Shown in pieces: positions 1 through 8,669 of a stretch of DNA of 54,624 nucleotides. The number at the start of each line of letters is the position of its first letter. The first letter of the stretch is position 1. Location: assembly GCA_002721465.1 (NCBI GenBank), contig PBKO01000011.1, forward strand, positions 6,332 through 60,955, read 5' to 3'. A model generated the notes under the pieces. It was not told the origin of the DNA and searched no databases. It saw only the letters and a program-made list of their open reading frames with translations. This DNA is from Gammaproteobacteria bacterium. Its GTDB lineage: Bacteria > Pseudomonadota > Gammaproteobacteria > Magnimaribacterales > D2472. A program made the translations under genes and the position numbers.

Positions 1-226
1 CATATTGAAATTCGCTTAAAGCTATTTCTGATTTTTCACCTAATTTATTTGTTGAAATAATTTCAGAGGCAGTTGAGTAAACTAAACCTTTTTTTATGAA
101 GAGATCATTTATTTCACATTGGTAAGCATTGTTTCCAAGATTTATTACTTCTTCCATCATTAATATTGATGTATCTTTTTTCACATTTAGATTTGAGAAG
201 GTATCTGTAATAAATAAGGATTTCAT
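1..226 (-). CDS. gshB: Glutathione synthetase, N-terminal part (cut by window edge)
   Basis: Reverse-strand reading from the ATG at 226 gives 75 residues beginning MKSLFITDTFSNL and continuing NVKKDTSILMMEE, then CEINDLFIKKG. This matches the N-terminal domain of bacterial glutathione synthetase (E. coli GshB has DPIANINIKKDSS and MEMGDLYL in the same places). The enzyme joins gamma-glutamylcysteine and glycine using ATP in the cytoplasm. The ATP-grasp catalytic part lies outside the window. It starts one base after the rsmE stop codon, so the two are surely co-transcribed; rsmE-gshB is the standard gammaproteobacterial order. The call rests on the N-terminus only. Confidence 0.88.
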   Translation of the reverse strand, partial: MKSLFITDTFSNLNVKKDTSILMMEEVINLGNNAYQCEINDLFIKKGLVYSTASEIISTNKLGEKSEIALSEFQY

Positions 227-227
227 A

Positions 228-965
228 CTATTTCTTGATTTTACCAAAATAATTTTTTATCAAAGCTGCAACATAAATTGGAGCTGTTTCAGATCTTAAA
301 ACATTGTCACCTAAATATCTAAAATTAATTTTTTTATTGCTCAATTCATTGATCTCATCTTCAGAAAATCCAGATTCAGGCCCAGTTATTATTGAAATAT
401 GATCATTCTTTAGCTCATCCTGATTAAAATATTCTTCTGCAGCAGTATCAAATGCATAAATAATCTCTGAACTTTTGAAAGAAGAAATAGCATCCTTCAA
501 GCTATTTTCAAATGCTAGACTTGGCAAAAAATTATTTCCACATTGTTTACAAACATTTATAACAACTTCTTTTGATTTATCTAATAGCTTTGTAATATTT
601 TTCTTAGCAACACTTTGATCAATAAGTTGTGGTTTATAAATCACAAATTTGTTTACGCCTATTTCAGATAATTTTTGTAACATAAAATTAAAATTACTGC
701 CCTTAATTATAGGAATAACCGCTGTAAGAATTTGATGACAAGTAGCACTTTTTTTTAACTCTTCTATCCTCACAACATCACAGTTTGTTTTAGAGATTGA
801 TATTATTTTACATTTAGCAAAATATCCATGGCCATCAAAAATCTCAATAATAGTACCTTCTTTCAGTCGTAATGCTCTTACCAAATGTTGGCTTTGAGAC
901 TCATCAAGATTAAATTCGTCATTTGGACCTGATACTAACTTGCAATATACTCTATGAATTCTCAC
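228..965 (-). CDS. rsmE: 16S rRNA (uracil-1498-N3)-methyltransferase RsmE
   Basis: 245 aa, usual length for RsmE, which methylates N3 of U1498 in 16S rRNA using S-adenosylmethionine. It has the N-terminal PUA-like region (MRIHRVY, then LVRALRLKEG) and the C-terminal SPOUT knot motifs ITGPESGFSEDEI (near residue 190) and LGDNVLRSETA (near 218). The CEQCGRN-type stretch appears as CKQCGNN. The start codon is GTG (963-965), supported by the conserved MRI(P/H)R N-terminus. It is followed after one base by gshB and faces a divergent histidine phosphatase gene 30 bp upstream. Confidence 0.93.
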   Translation of the reverse strand: MRIHRVYCKLVSGPNDEFNLDESQSQHLVRALRLKEGTIIEIFDGHGYFAKCKIISISKTNCDVVRIEELKKSATCHQILTAVIPIIKGSNFNFMLQKLSEIGVNKFVIYKPQLIDQSVAKKNITKLLDKSKEVVINVCKQCGNNFLPSLAFENSLKDAISSFKSSEIIYAFDTAAEEYFNQDELKNDHISIITGPESGFSEDEINELSNKKINFRYLGDNVLRSETAPIYVAALIKNYFGKIKK

Positions 966-995
966 CTCAATATTATAGCTATAGCTTGGAAATAT

Positions 996-1559
996 ATGTC
1001 AGAGATTAATCTATTATTTATAAGACATGGTCAAGCCTCTGCATCATGGGAAAATCATCTTGATCCAGGCCTGAGTGAAATTGGTAAAGATCAAGCAAAC
1101 AATTTAACATCTGATAAAAAACTTCCAAATTTATCGAATTATGATTTTCTTTCAAGTCCAAAATTAAGGGCAATTGAAACCTCAAAGCCTTTAGCAGAAA
1201 AATATAAAAAAGAAGTAGTGATTGATGAATCATTTATTGAAATTCCTTCGTCAAACATTGAACTAAATAAGAAACAAGAATGGCTAAAGAATATTGTTGA
1301 GATGAAAAAGAAAGATCTTCCAATGTTTATTCAACAATGGCAAAAAAATATTTTTTTAAACATTAGCAATATCAAGAAAGATACAATAATTTTTACTCAT
1401 TTTATGGTGATCAATTCTGTTGTTAGTAATTTTGTTAAAGCTGATTCAATAATGCATTTTTTTCCTGACTATACTTCAATCACAAAAGTAGTATTGGAAA
1501 ATGGTTATATAAAAGATTGTGTAATAGGTGGTAATCAAAAAACTGATATAAATTTTTAA
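996..1559 (+). CDS. Histidine phosphatase family protein (phosphoglycerate mutase-like fold)
   Basis: 187 aa from the ATG at 996, chosen because the RHGQ signature then falls at residues 10-13, as usual; an ATG at 954 would overlap rsmE and add 14 residues without homology. Visible features are the catalytic RHGQAS motif, the second arginine motif SSPKLRAIET, and the C-terminal histidine in IIFTHFMVINS. This is the 2-histidine phosphatase superfamily (COG0406 type). The substrate cannot be read from sequence; it lacks the features of true GpmA, which is encoded separately at 49776. It sits just upstream of fis, 64 bp away, in the place where many gammaproteobacteria carry dusB. Confidence 0.75.
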   Translation: MSEINLLFIRHGQASASWENHLDPGLSEIGKDQANNLTSDKKLPNLSNYDFLSSPKLRAIETSKPLAEKYKKEVVIDESFIEIPSSNIELNKKQEWLKNIVEMKKKDLPMFIQQWQKNIFLNISNIKKDTIIFTHFMVINSVVSNFVKADSIMHFFPDYTSITKVVLENGYIKDCVIGGNQKTDINF

Positions 1560-1623
1560 AAACCTATTGAGCAATTTTTAAACAACTGTAAACTTATTAG
1601 TCTTTGTTATTTAAATTTCTATT

Positions 1624-1890
1624 TTGGAAAAAAAAGTTAATTCATTTGATAGCTACTCAAAAAAACCTCTGAGAGATGAGGTCAGAAAAGCTATGAAAAG
1701 ATATTTTAATCAGCTTGATAAAAAGAATACTCCAATAGATGTACATCAACTTGTTTTTAATGAAGTGGAGCCTCCTTTGTTAAGTGCTGTTATGAAATTT
1801 TCAAATAATAATCAATCTAAAGCTGCAAAAATATTAGGAATTAACAGAACAACTCTCAGAACAAAATTAAAAAAATATAATATTGAATAA
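1624..1890 (+). CDS. fis: Nucleoid-associated DNA-binding protein Fis
   Basis: 88 aa. The C-terminal half is a Fis-type helix-turn-helix: NQSKAAKILGINRTTLRTKL near residues 63-82, ending KKYNIE. Upstream KPLRDEVRKAMKRYF and VEPPLLSAVM match E. coli Fis (KPLRDSVKQALKNYF, VEQPLLDMVM). Fis bends DNA and shapes rRNA and global transcription in gammaproteobacteria. The only standard start codon in frame after the upstream stop at 1612 is TTG at 1624, giving a protein about 10 residues shorter than E. coli Fis. Its TAA overlaps the purH ATG (TAATG), so it is translationally coupled to purine genes, as in Pseudomonas. Confidence 0.92.
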   Translation: MEKKVNSFDSYSKKPLRDEVRKAMKRYFNQLDKKNTPIDVHQLVFNEVEPPLLSAVMKFSNNNQSKAAKILGINRTTLRTKLKKYNIE

Positions 1891-3428
1891 TGAGTTATAT
1901 CGATCCAAAAACAGCTTTAATGAGTCTTTCAGATAAAACGAATTTAAAAAAAATTGTTGAATTTCTTGTAAAAAAAAATGTCAAGATATTATCAACCGGT
2001 GGAACATTTAAAGCTATAAAAAAAATTACTGACAACGTCATTGAGGTATCAGATTTTACTGGATTTGAGGAAATGATGGATGGAAGAGTAAAAACTCTTC
2101 ATCCAAAAATACATGCTGGAATTCTTGCAAGAAGAGATTCGGATATGGAATTATTGGAAGAGAAAGGGTATGAAGGTATAGACCTAGTAATAGTTAATTT
2201 GTATCCATTTCAAGAAACAATTGCCAGTAATTGTTCTTTTGAAGAGGCAATTGAAAAAATTGATATTGGTGGCCCAACGATGATTAGAGCTGCAGCAAAA
2301 AACTTCAAAGATGTGGTTGTGGTTTCAGATCCTAATGATTATGAAGAAATTATTAATGAGTGGAATGAAAATAATGGTATTTCATACGATTTACGTAAAA
2401 ATCTATCACAAAAAGTTTTTTCTTTAATGGCGCAATATAACAAGTCAATTGCTGATTATTTAAATGAAGATAAAGAAGATTTGCATGATTATGCTTTTCA
2501 GAAAAGTATTACTTTAAGATATGGAGAAAATCCTCACCAATCTGCCTCACTATTTACTTTTGATAATCTTAAAAATAAAAATATTGCTAACGCAGATATT
2601 ATTCAAGGCAAAGAACTTTCATACAATAATATAGTTGATGCAGATGCCGCATGGGAATGTGTGAGAGAGTTTAAAAATCCTTCATGTGTGATTGTAAAAC
2701 ACGCTAATCCATGTGGTGTTGCTGAGAGTGAATCTATTTTTGATTCATATGATCGTGCTTTCAAAACTGATCCAACCTCTGCTTTTGGAGGAATAATTGC
2801 ATTTAATAAGCCTGTTGATCTTAAAACAGCAAAAGAAATTAATTCAAGACAGTTTGTTGAAGTTATTATCGCTCCAGACTATGAAAATGATGCTATTAGT
2901 GAGTTTTCTAATAAAAAAAATGTAAGAGTCTTAAAAGTAGATTTAAAACAAGACAATTTATACCCAGGAACTATAAAAAAAGTTTCAGGAGGCATTCTTG
3001 TTCAGGATGATGATCTTAAAAGTGTGGCTGCTGATGATCTAAAGTGTGTTTCTATGAGACAGCCAAGTGAAACAGAAATTAATGATCTAATGTTTGCATG
3101 GAAAGTAGCGAAGTTTGTCAAAAGCAATGCCATAGTTTATGTAAAAAATAAGCAGACTATTGGTATAGGAGCTGGTCAAATGAGTAGAGTTATCAGTGCT
3201 GAAATAGCAAATTTAAAGGCCAAGGAAGAAGGATTAGAGGTTAAGGGTGCTGCAATGGCCTCAGATGCTTTCTTCCCATTTAGGGATGGTATAGATAAAG
3301 CTGCTTCATCTGGAATATCCTCAATAATTCAACCTGGTGGCTCAATTAAAGATGAGGAAGTGATAGCGGCAGCAGATGAAAATGATATCGCAATGTTATT
3401 TACTGGCACGAGACATTTTAGACATTAA
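1890..3428 (+). CDS. purH: Bifunctional AICAR transformylase / IMP cyclohydrolase PurH
   Basis: 512 aa (E. coli 529). It catalyses the last two steps of de novo purine synthesis, AICAR to FAICAR to IMP. The N-terminal MGS-like cyclohydrolase domain (residues about 1-145) shows ILSTGGTFKAI, GRVKTLHPKIHAGIL and IDIGGPTMIRAAAKN. The C-terminal transformylase domain shows the KHANPCGVA motif, DPTSAFGGIIAFN and SDAFFPFRDGID. It starts in a TAATG overlap with fis and ends in a TAATG overlap with purD, so the three are one translationally coupled unit. Confidence 0.97.
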   Translation: MSYIDPKTALMSLSDKTNLKKIVEFLVKKNVKILSTGGTFKAIKKITDNVIEVSDFTGFEEMMDGRVKTLHPKIHAGILARRDSDMELLEEKGYEGIDLVIVNLYPFQETIASNCSFEEAIEKIDIGGPTMIRAAAKNFKDVVVVSDPNDYEEIINEWNENNGISYDLRKNLSQKVFSLMAQYNKSIADYLNEDKEDLHDYAFQKSITLRYGENPHQSASLFTFDNLKNKNIANADIIQGKELSYNNIVDADAAWECVREFKNPSCVIVKHANPCGVAESESIFDSYDRAFKTDPTSAFGGIIAFNKPVDLKTAKEINSRQFVEVIIAPDYENDAISEFSNKKNVRVLKVDLKQDNLYPGTIKKVSGGILVQDDDLKSVAADDLKCVSMRQPSETEINDLMFAWKVAKFVKSNAIVYVKNKQTIGIGAGQMSRVISAEIANLKAKEEGLEVKGAAMASDAFFPFRDGIDKAASSGISSIIQPGGSIKDEEVIAAADENDIAMLFTGTRHFRH

Positions 3429-4696
3429 TGAAAATACTTATTATTGGATCAGGTGGCAGAGAACATGCACTTGCATGGAAATGTGCCCATGATATTTCAG
3501 TCGAGCATATTTTTGTTTGTCCAGGAAATGCTGGCACGCATCTTGAGGATAAAATCAGTAATATCGAGATTAATGCTAGTGATTTTGGCGCCATTGAAAA
3601 TTTTTGTGTAAGTGAAGAGATTGGCCTCGTCATCATTGGTCCAGAACAACCACTTGTTGATGGATTAACCAATTATCTTCAAAGTAAAGGTATTGATACT
3701 TTTGGTCCATCAAAAGAAGCTGCTCAACTTGAAGGCTCAAAGACTTTTTCTAAAGATTTTTTTATGAAATATCATATACCGACAGCAGAATATAAATCAT
3801 TTGATGATTTTGATGATGCTTTAAATTATCTTGATGAAATTGATTACCCTACCGTAGTAAAGGCTGATGGATTGGCAGCTGGTAAAGGAGTAATTATCTG
3901 TGAGAATAAAAATGAGGCGATAAAAGCTCTCCAAAGTATTTTCAAAGATAATGCTTTTGGTTCTGCAGGTAATAAAGTTGTGATTGAAGAATTTTTAGAA
4001 GGTGAAGAAGCGTCGTTTATTGCTGTCGTAAGTAAAGACAAAATAATTCCACTGGTAACAAGTCAGGATCATAAAGCTGTTGGAGATGGTGATGTGGGTT
4101 TAAATACTGGCGGCATGGGTGCATATTCTCCTGCTCCTGTAGTTACTGATGAGATAAATAGAAAAATTCTTGATGAAGTCATGTATCCAACTATGCATGG
4201 ATTAATTAAAGAAAATTCGCCTTATCTTGGATTTCTTTATGCTGGCTTAATGATAAAAGATAACGAAATTAAAGTACTTGAATTTAATTGCAGGTTTGGT
4301 GATCCTGAGACTCAACCAATTTTATTAAGACTTAAATCGAGTTTGGTAGAACTTTGTAAAGCAGCAATTAACGATAATCTTGATTCATATAATATAGAGT
4401 GGACTGAAGAACATTCATGTGGAGTAGTTGTTGCATCAAAAGGATATCCTGAAAATTATGAATCTGGAAAAGAGGTTAGTATTGATCAAAATAAAAGTGA
4501 AAACTCAAAACTATTTCATGCTGGTACAAAATTTGAAAATAACAAAATTTTTACAAATGGTGGAAGAGTCTTTTGTGCGACTGCTCTTGGAAAAGATTTG
4601 AAAGAAGCTCAACAAAACGCATATAATCTTCTAGACAAAGTTCACTTTGAAGACGCTTTTTACAGAACTGACATTGGATATAAAGGAATTAAATGA
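3428..4696 (+). CDS. purD: Phosphoribosylamine--glycine ligase PurD
   Basis: 422 aa (E. coli 429). GAR synthetase, second step of purine synthesis: phosphoribosylamine + glycine + ATP. N-terminal MKILIIGSGGREHALAWK, then VIIGPEQPLVDGL, the ATP-grasp segment TVVKADGLAAGKGVIIC, GLNTGGMGAYSPAP, and metal/ATP residues in EFNCRFGDPETQ. TAATG overlap with purH upstream; its own stop overlaps the coq7 start (ATGA at 4693-4696). Confidence 0.97.
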   Translation: MKILIIGSGGREHALAWKCAHDISVEHIFVCPGNAGTHLEDKISNIEINASDFGAIENFCVSEEIGLVIIGPEQPLVDGLTNYLQSKGIDTFGPSKEAAQLEGSKTFSKDFFMKYHIPTAEYKSFDDFDDALNYLDEIDYPTVVKADGLAAGKGVIICENKNEAIKALQSIFKDNAFGSAGNKVVIEEFLEGEEASFIAVVSKDKIIPLVTSQDHKAVGDGDVGLNTGGMGAYSPAPVVTDEINRKILDEVMYPTMHGLIKENSPYLGFLYAGLMIKDNEIKVLEFNCRFGDPETQPILLRLKSSLVELCKAAINDNLDSYNIEWTEEHSCGVVVASKGYPENYESGKEVSIDQNKSENSKLFHAGTKFENNKIFTNGGRVFCATALGKDLKEAQQNAYNLLDKVHFEDAFYRTDIGYKGIK

Positions 4697-5328
4697 GTTT
4701 TTTAAATAACATAGTTAACGAGTTAGATATTGCATTGAAAACTTTATCTGATAAAAAAACAGGTACTGATAGAGTTTACCCTCCTATACCTGAAGGAAAA
4801 AATTCTGAGGATATGTCTCAAAAGGAAAAAAATCTTTCCATTAAATTTATGCGTATAAATCATGCTGGAGAGGTGGCAGCCCAAGCTTTATATAGAGGGC
4901 AGGCTTTTGTTTGCAAAGATCCAGAAGTAAAAAAACACTTAATTCATGCAGGTGACGAAGAGACTGATCATTTGGTTTGGTGTAAAAAGAGATTGGATGA
5001 GCTTGGTGGTAATAGTTCTGCTTTAAATCCATTATGGTATGCCGGTTCATTTGCAATTGGTGCAATATTTGGCTCAATGGGAGAAAAAACTAGTCTTGGT
5101 TTCGTTGAAGAAACAGAGAAACAAGTTGTAATACATCTTCAAAAACATCTTGATAAAGTTTCACACAAAGATAAGGAAACTATTGCGATCTTAAAGACAA
5201 TGCAAGCGGATGAAGATTTACATGCTGGTCAAGCTAATGAATCAGGTGCAGAGGAGTTAGAATCACCAACAAAAAAAGTGATGGAAGTTACTGCGAAGGT
5301 AATGACATCAACTAGTGCATATATTTAA
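4693..5328 (+). CDS. coq7: Demethoxyubiquinone hydroxylase Coq7
   Basis: 211 aa, the size of Pseudomonas Coq7. A di-iron monooxygenase carrying out the last ring hydroxylation of ubiquinone synthesis, peripheral to the inner membrane. Iron-ligand motifs are visible: MRINHAGEVAAQALYRGQ near residue 55, DEETDHLVWC (ExxH) near 95, EETEKQVVIHL, and DEDLHAG near 180. It is coupled to purD by an ATGA overlap. The pathway is also represented by ubiC and ubiA at 42259-43599. Its presence implies an aerobic ubiquinone user that does not rely on the alternative hydroxylase UbiF for this step. Confidence 0.95.
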   Translation: MSFLNNIVNELDIALKTLSDKKTGTDRVYPPIPEGKNSEDMSQKEKNLSIKFMRINHAGEVAAQALYRGQAFVCKDPEVKKHLIHAGDEETDHLVWCKKRLDELGGNSSALNPLWYAGSFAIGAIFGSMGEKTSLGFVEETEKQVVIHLQKHLDKVSHKDKETIAILKTMQADEDLHAGQANESGAEELESPTKKVMEVTAKVMTSTSAYI

Positions 5329-5337
5329 TTTAAATAA

Positions 5338-6660
5338 ATGCAAGAAAACTCCTTAAAAACAAAAGAGATAAATATGCGCAAAGTCGCACTCACTGCTTTG
5401 GCTGGCACCAGTATTGAGTGGTATGATTTTTTTCTTTATGGAGCAGCTGCTGCTTTAGTCTTTCCTACAGCTTTTTTCGGCGAAGTGCCAGAATCAACTG
5501 CATTAATATTATCTTTATTAACCTTCGCGGCTGGTTTTATAGCGAGACCAATTGGGGGAATAATTTTTGGTCATTTTGGCGACAAAGTTGGAAGAAAAAA
5601 GACATTGGTTGCAGCTTTAATGTTAATGGGTATTGCATCTACACTTATAGGCTTATTACCAACCTACGCAATGATTGGTGTTACGGCACCGATACTGTTA
5701 ACGACCCTAAGATTTGCACAAGGTCTTGCAATTGGTGGTCAGTGGGGAGGAGCAATGTTATTAGTTACAGAAAGTGCTCCATCAAATCAAAGAGGATACT
5801 ACGGAGCTTATGCACAAGCAGGAGCCCCTATGGGAGTAATCCTAGCGAATCTAGCATTCATTGCTACAAGTGCATCACTTTCGGATGAAGCATTTATGAG
5901 TTGGGGATGGAGAATACCGTTCATTGCAAGTGCAGTTTTAATTGGTATCAGCATGTATGTTCAAATTACTATGGAAGATACAAAAGCATTTAAGGAGTTA
6001 CAAGATCTAAAAAATAATCAAGAGACATCCTCAAGTCCAATCAAAAAATCTCCAGTACTTGAGGCGATAATAAATTATCCAAAAAGAATTGCTCTTGCTG
6101 CAGGAGCTTTTTTATCTATTCAAGTTACATTTTATATTCTAGTTGCATTTCTATTAGCATATGGAGTAAAAAGTGCAGAAATGTCGAGGGATGATATGTT
6201 AATTGCTGTGCTTATTGGATCTGCAATTATGGTTCCAGTTCAATTTGTTTTTTCAGCTTATTCGGATAGACATGGAAGAAAGGGCATATTTATGACTGGA
6301 GCTTTATTAACTGCAATATGGGCCTTTGCAATTTTTCCATTGGTTGATACTGGTAATTTTTGGTTGATAACTTTGGCTGTTACTTTTGGGTTAGGGTTTT
6401 TGGGTATGATGTATGGACCGCAAGCAGCCTTCTTTACAGAATTATTTTCAACAGAAGTAAGGTATTCTGGTGCGACTTTGGGCTACCAATTAGGTGCAAT
6501 TATTGGAGGAGCTTTTGCTCCAACTATTGCAGCAAAGCTATGGACTGACTTCGATATTTTTTGGGTATCAGTTTACATTGCAATTGCATCAATATTAACC
6601 TTGATCTCTGTAATGTCGCTCACTGAGACTTATAAAACAAACCTTAGCGAAAAAATATAA
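5338..6660 (+). CDS. MFS transporter of the metabolite:H+ symporter (MHS) type
   Basis: 440 aa, hydrophobic throughout, consistent with 12 membrane segments. The opening TALAGTSIEWYDFFLYGAAA is the hallmark of the MHS branch (ProP, KgtP, ShiA), and the MFS loop motif appears as GHFGDKVGRKKTL near residue 80; a second such loop reads AYSDRHGRKG near 310. Family members import organic acids, betaine/proline or shikimate with protons; the substrate cannot be decided here. The ATG at 5338 is used, but the ATG 12 codons later (5374) would give the typical short N-terminus. It lies 9 bp after coq7. Confidence 0.87.
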   Translation: MQENSLKTKEINMRKVALTALAGTSIEWYDFFLYGAAAALVFPTAFFGEVPESTALILSLLTFAAGFIARPIGGIIFGHFGDKVGRKKTLVAALMLMGIASTLIGLLPTYAMIGVTAPILLTTLRFAQGLAIGGQWGGAMLLVTESAPSNQRGYYGAYAQAGAPMGVILANLAFIATSASLSDEAFMSWGWRIPFIASAVLIGISMYVQITMEDTKAFKELQDLKNNQETSSSPIKKSPVLEAIINYPKRIALAAGAFLSIQVTFYILVAFLLAYGVKSAEMSRDDMLIAVLIGSAIMVPVQFVFSAYSDRHGRKGIFMTGALLTAIWAFAIFPLVDTGNFWLITLAVTFGLGFLGMMYGPQAAFFTELFSTEVRYSGATLGYQLGAIIGGAFAPTIAAKLWTDFDIFWVSVYIAIASILTLISVMSLTETYKTNLSEKI

Positions 6661-6663
6661 TTT

Positions 6664-6676
6664 AGGACAACGTCCT
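6664..6676 (+). other. Small inverted repeat after the transporter gene
   Basis: AGGAC-AAC-GTCCT sits four bases after the transporter stop codon. It is a five-pair hairpin with a three-base loop and no following T run, so it is not a convincing Rho-independent terminator. It could slow 3' decay or be chance. Confidence 0.2.
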
Positions 6677-6693
6677 TCAAAATCTGAGTATTA

Positions 6694-8112
6694 ATGACAG
6701 ATATTATTATTTTAAATAGAAATTTAAGATTGCTTGATAATTCAGCTCTTTACTATGGCTCATTAAAATCAAACTTTATTGTGATCTATTTGTATGATGT
6801 TGATTACTGGAAAGCTAATGGCAAATCTTCAAGACAACTTAAGTTTTCAAATGATTGTCTTGAAGAATTAGATGAAGATCTGAAGAAGTTGAACTCAAAT
6901 GTTAATGTATTTAATGGTTCTTTCTATGATTTAGGTAAATGGATAGAAACGAACTATAACAACTTTTCTATACATATAAACCATTGTACTGATGTAAATT
7001 ATTTTCGAGAGGGATTCAATAATTTTAAAGAAAATTTTAAAAATAAAATAACGGTTTATGACGACTATGGTCTTCAGCTAAATAATTTTGATAGAGATAC
7101 TTGGTCAAAGAATTGGAACCATATTATGAATTCAGATTTATTAGGCGTACCAAAACCCTCAAATAATAAAGATAGTTTGAATCTTATAGGATTTAGCGAT
7201 TTTAAGAATGAGATATCTTGTGAATTTTCAGGATTGAGTAATATTCAAAAAGGTGGAACTTCAAAAGCAAAAGAACTTCTAGAAACCTTTCTAGATCAAA
7301 GATGTAAAGGCTATAGAATTAAAATGTCCAGTCCAAGTCAGTCTGAAGAAAGTTGCTCAAGATTATCTCCTCATTTTACATATGGCTCTATTTCAATTAG
7401 GCAGGTCTATAAACAATTAAATAAAATGCTGCCTGAATTAAATAATAAAAAAGATTTATACTCTTTTAAAAAAAGACTTTATTGGCATTGTCATTTTGTT
7501 CAAAAACTTCATACAGAACCTGAGTTAGAATTTTATTCTATGCACAGAATGTGTGATGATCTCAGACCTGATTATGATGATGAAATTATCGAAAAATGGA
7601 TTGAAGGAGAAACTGGATTTCCCTTTTTAGATGCATGTATGAAATTCTTAAGTGAAAATGGGTGGATCAATTTTAGAATGCGAGCCATGATAATGTCATT
7701 TGCATCATATAATCTTTGGCAACCATGGCAAAAAACATCACCGCGCCTGGCTGAACTTTTTACTGATTATGAACCTGGTATACATATTAGTCAGGTTCAA
7801 ATGCAAAGTGGCGTTACTGGGATTAATCTTCCGAGAATATATTCTATATCTAAACAAAGTATGGATCAGGATCCAGATGCGGAATGGACAAAAAATCTTC
7901 TGCCTCAGTTAAATAATTTTGATCCAAAGTTAATTCATAACGCAGAATTAAATAATTCATATATTCCTCAAATAGTTGATCTCAAAACCTCTGCAAAGTT
8001 TGCACGTGATCAAGTATGGGGCATAAGAAAAAGTATAGAGTTTAAGAATGAAGCAAGAAAAGTGTATCTTAAACATGGTAGCAGACGAAGAAGATACACT
8101 AAGACTAGTTAG
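6694..8112 (+). CDS. Cryptochrome/photolyase family flavoprotein, atypical subgroup
   Basis: 472 aa. The N-terminal alpha/beta domain (residues 1-130) begins MTDIIILNRNLRLLDNSAL as in photolyases. The FAD-binding helical domain shows CSRLSPHFTYGSIS, RLYWHCHFVQKL and GETGFPFLDACMKFL. It departs from classical class I enzymes: the usual HNR motif reads NFR, and the usual NNGGWQW flavin/tryptophan segment reads HISQVQM (residues 364-370), followed by QSGVTGIN. W345 aligns with the middle tryptophan of the classic triad, but the proximal tryptophan position is V368. Similar proteins with this TGIN motif are, as I recall, known from cyanobacteria and marine proteobacteria. Light-driven DNA repair is likely but not proven. 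It overlaps the convergent redoxin gene by 8 bp. Confidence 0.85.
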   Translation: MTDIIILNRNLRLLDNSALYYGSLKSNFIVIYLYDVDYWKANGKSSRQLKFSNDCLEELDEDLKKLNSNVNVFNGSFYDLGKWIETNYNNFSIHINHCTDVNYFREGFNNFKENFKNKITVYDDYGLQLNNFDRDTWSKNWNHIMNSDLLGVPKPSNNKDSLNLIGFSDFKNEISCEFSGLSNIQKGGTSKAKELLETFLDQRCKGYRIKMSSPSQSEESCSRLSPHFTYGSISIRQVYKQLNKMLPELNNKKDLYSFKKRLYWHCHFVQKLHTEPELEFYSMHRMCDDLRPDYDDEIIEKWIEGETGFPFLDACMKFLSENGWINFRMRAMIMSFASYNLWQPWQKTSPRLAELFTDYEPGIHISQVQMQSGVTGINLPRIYSISKQSMDQDPDAEWTKNLLPQLNNFDPKLIHNAELNNSYIPQIVDLKTSAKFARDQVWGIRKSIEFKNEARKVYLKHGSRRRRYTKTS

Positions 8113-8662
8113 CTTTCCATTTTATGTTGCATCCCATTGATGGAAGTTGATCATCTGAAATAGGTTCGTTCATAAGGAGACTATTTATAGCTGACCTTAA
8201 ATCTTTTGCAGACGGTCTACTATTGGACCCAGGAGATGTCTCATCCATTCTTCCTCGGTAGACAAGTTTTTGTTTTTGATTAAATAAATAGAATTCTGGT
8301 GTGCATTCTGCTTTATATTTTTTAGCTATGTCTTGTGTTTCATCAAATAAATAAGGAAATGACAAACCAAGAGAGCTCCACAATTCTTTCATTTTGCTTG
8401 GTCTATCTTCCGGGAAATTAATAATGTCATTTGAGCTAATTGCAATCATATTAATATTTTCAAGATAATCTTTTGCAAGCTTAACGAGCTCTTCATGATA
8501 ATGAATGACATATGGACAATGGTTACAGATAAACATTATTAAAGATGGTTTTTCGTTATCAAGTGAATCAGAAGAAAAGCTTTTGTTGGTTAATGAATTT
8601 AATAATTCAAACTTAATTAGATCCGTTTGAAGATCTAGCATACTTGAATAAGTTAAGGCCAT
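8105..8662 (-). CDS. Thioredoxin-fold redoxin (peroxiredoxin-like family)
   Basis: 185 aa, no signal peptide or membrane segment. The motif FICNHCPYVIHYHEEL (near residue 43) gives a CxxC pair (C-N-H-C) followed by a proline. AISSNDIINFPEDRP and AECTPEFYLFN match the PRX-like thioredoxin family (AhpC/TSA superfamily). A cytoplasmic thiol oxidoreductase or peroxidase role is likely; substrate unknown. It lies 7 bp after the helicase gene and is the last gene of the long minus-strand run. Its 3' end overlaps the photolyase end by 8 bp. Confidence 0.8.
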   Translation of the reverse strand: MALTYSSMLDLQTDLIKFELLNSLTNKSFSSDSLDNEKPSLIMFICNHCPYVIHYHEELVKLAKDYLENINMIAISSNDIINFPEDRPSKMKELWSSLGLSFPYLFDETQDIAKKYKAECTPEFYLFNQKQKLVYRGRMDETSPGSNSRPSAKDLRSAINSLLMNEPISDDQLPSMGCNIKWKAN

Positions 8663-8669
8663 AGAAATA

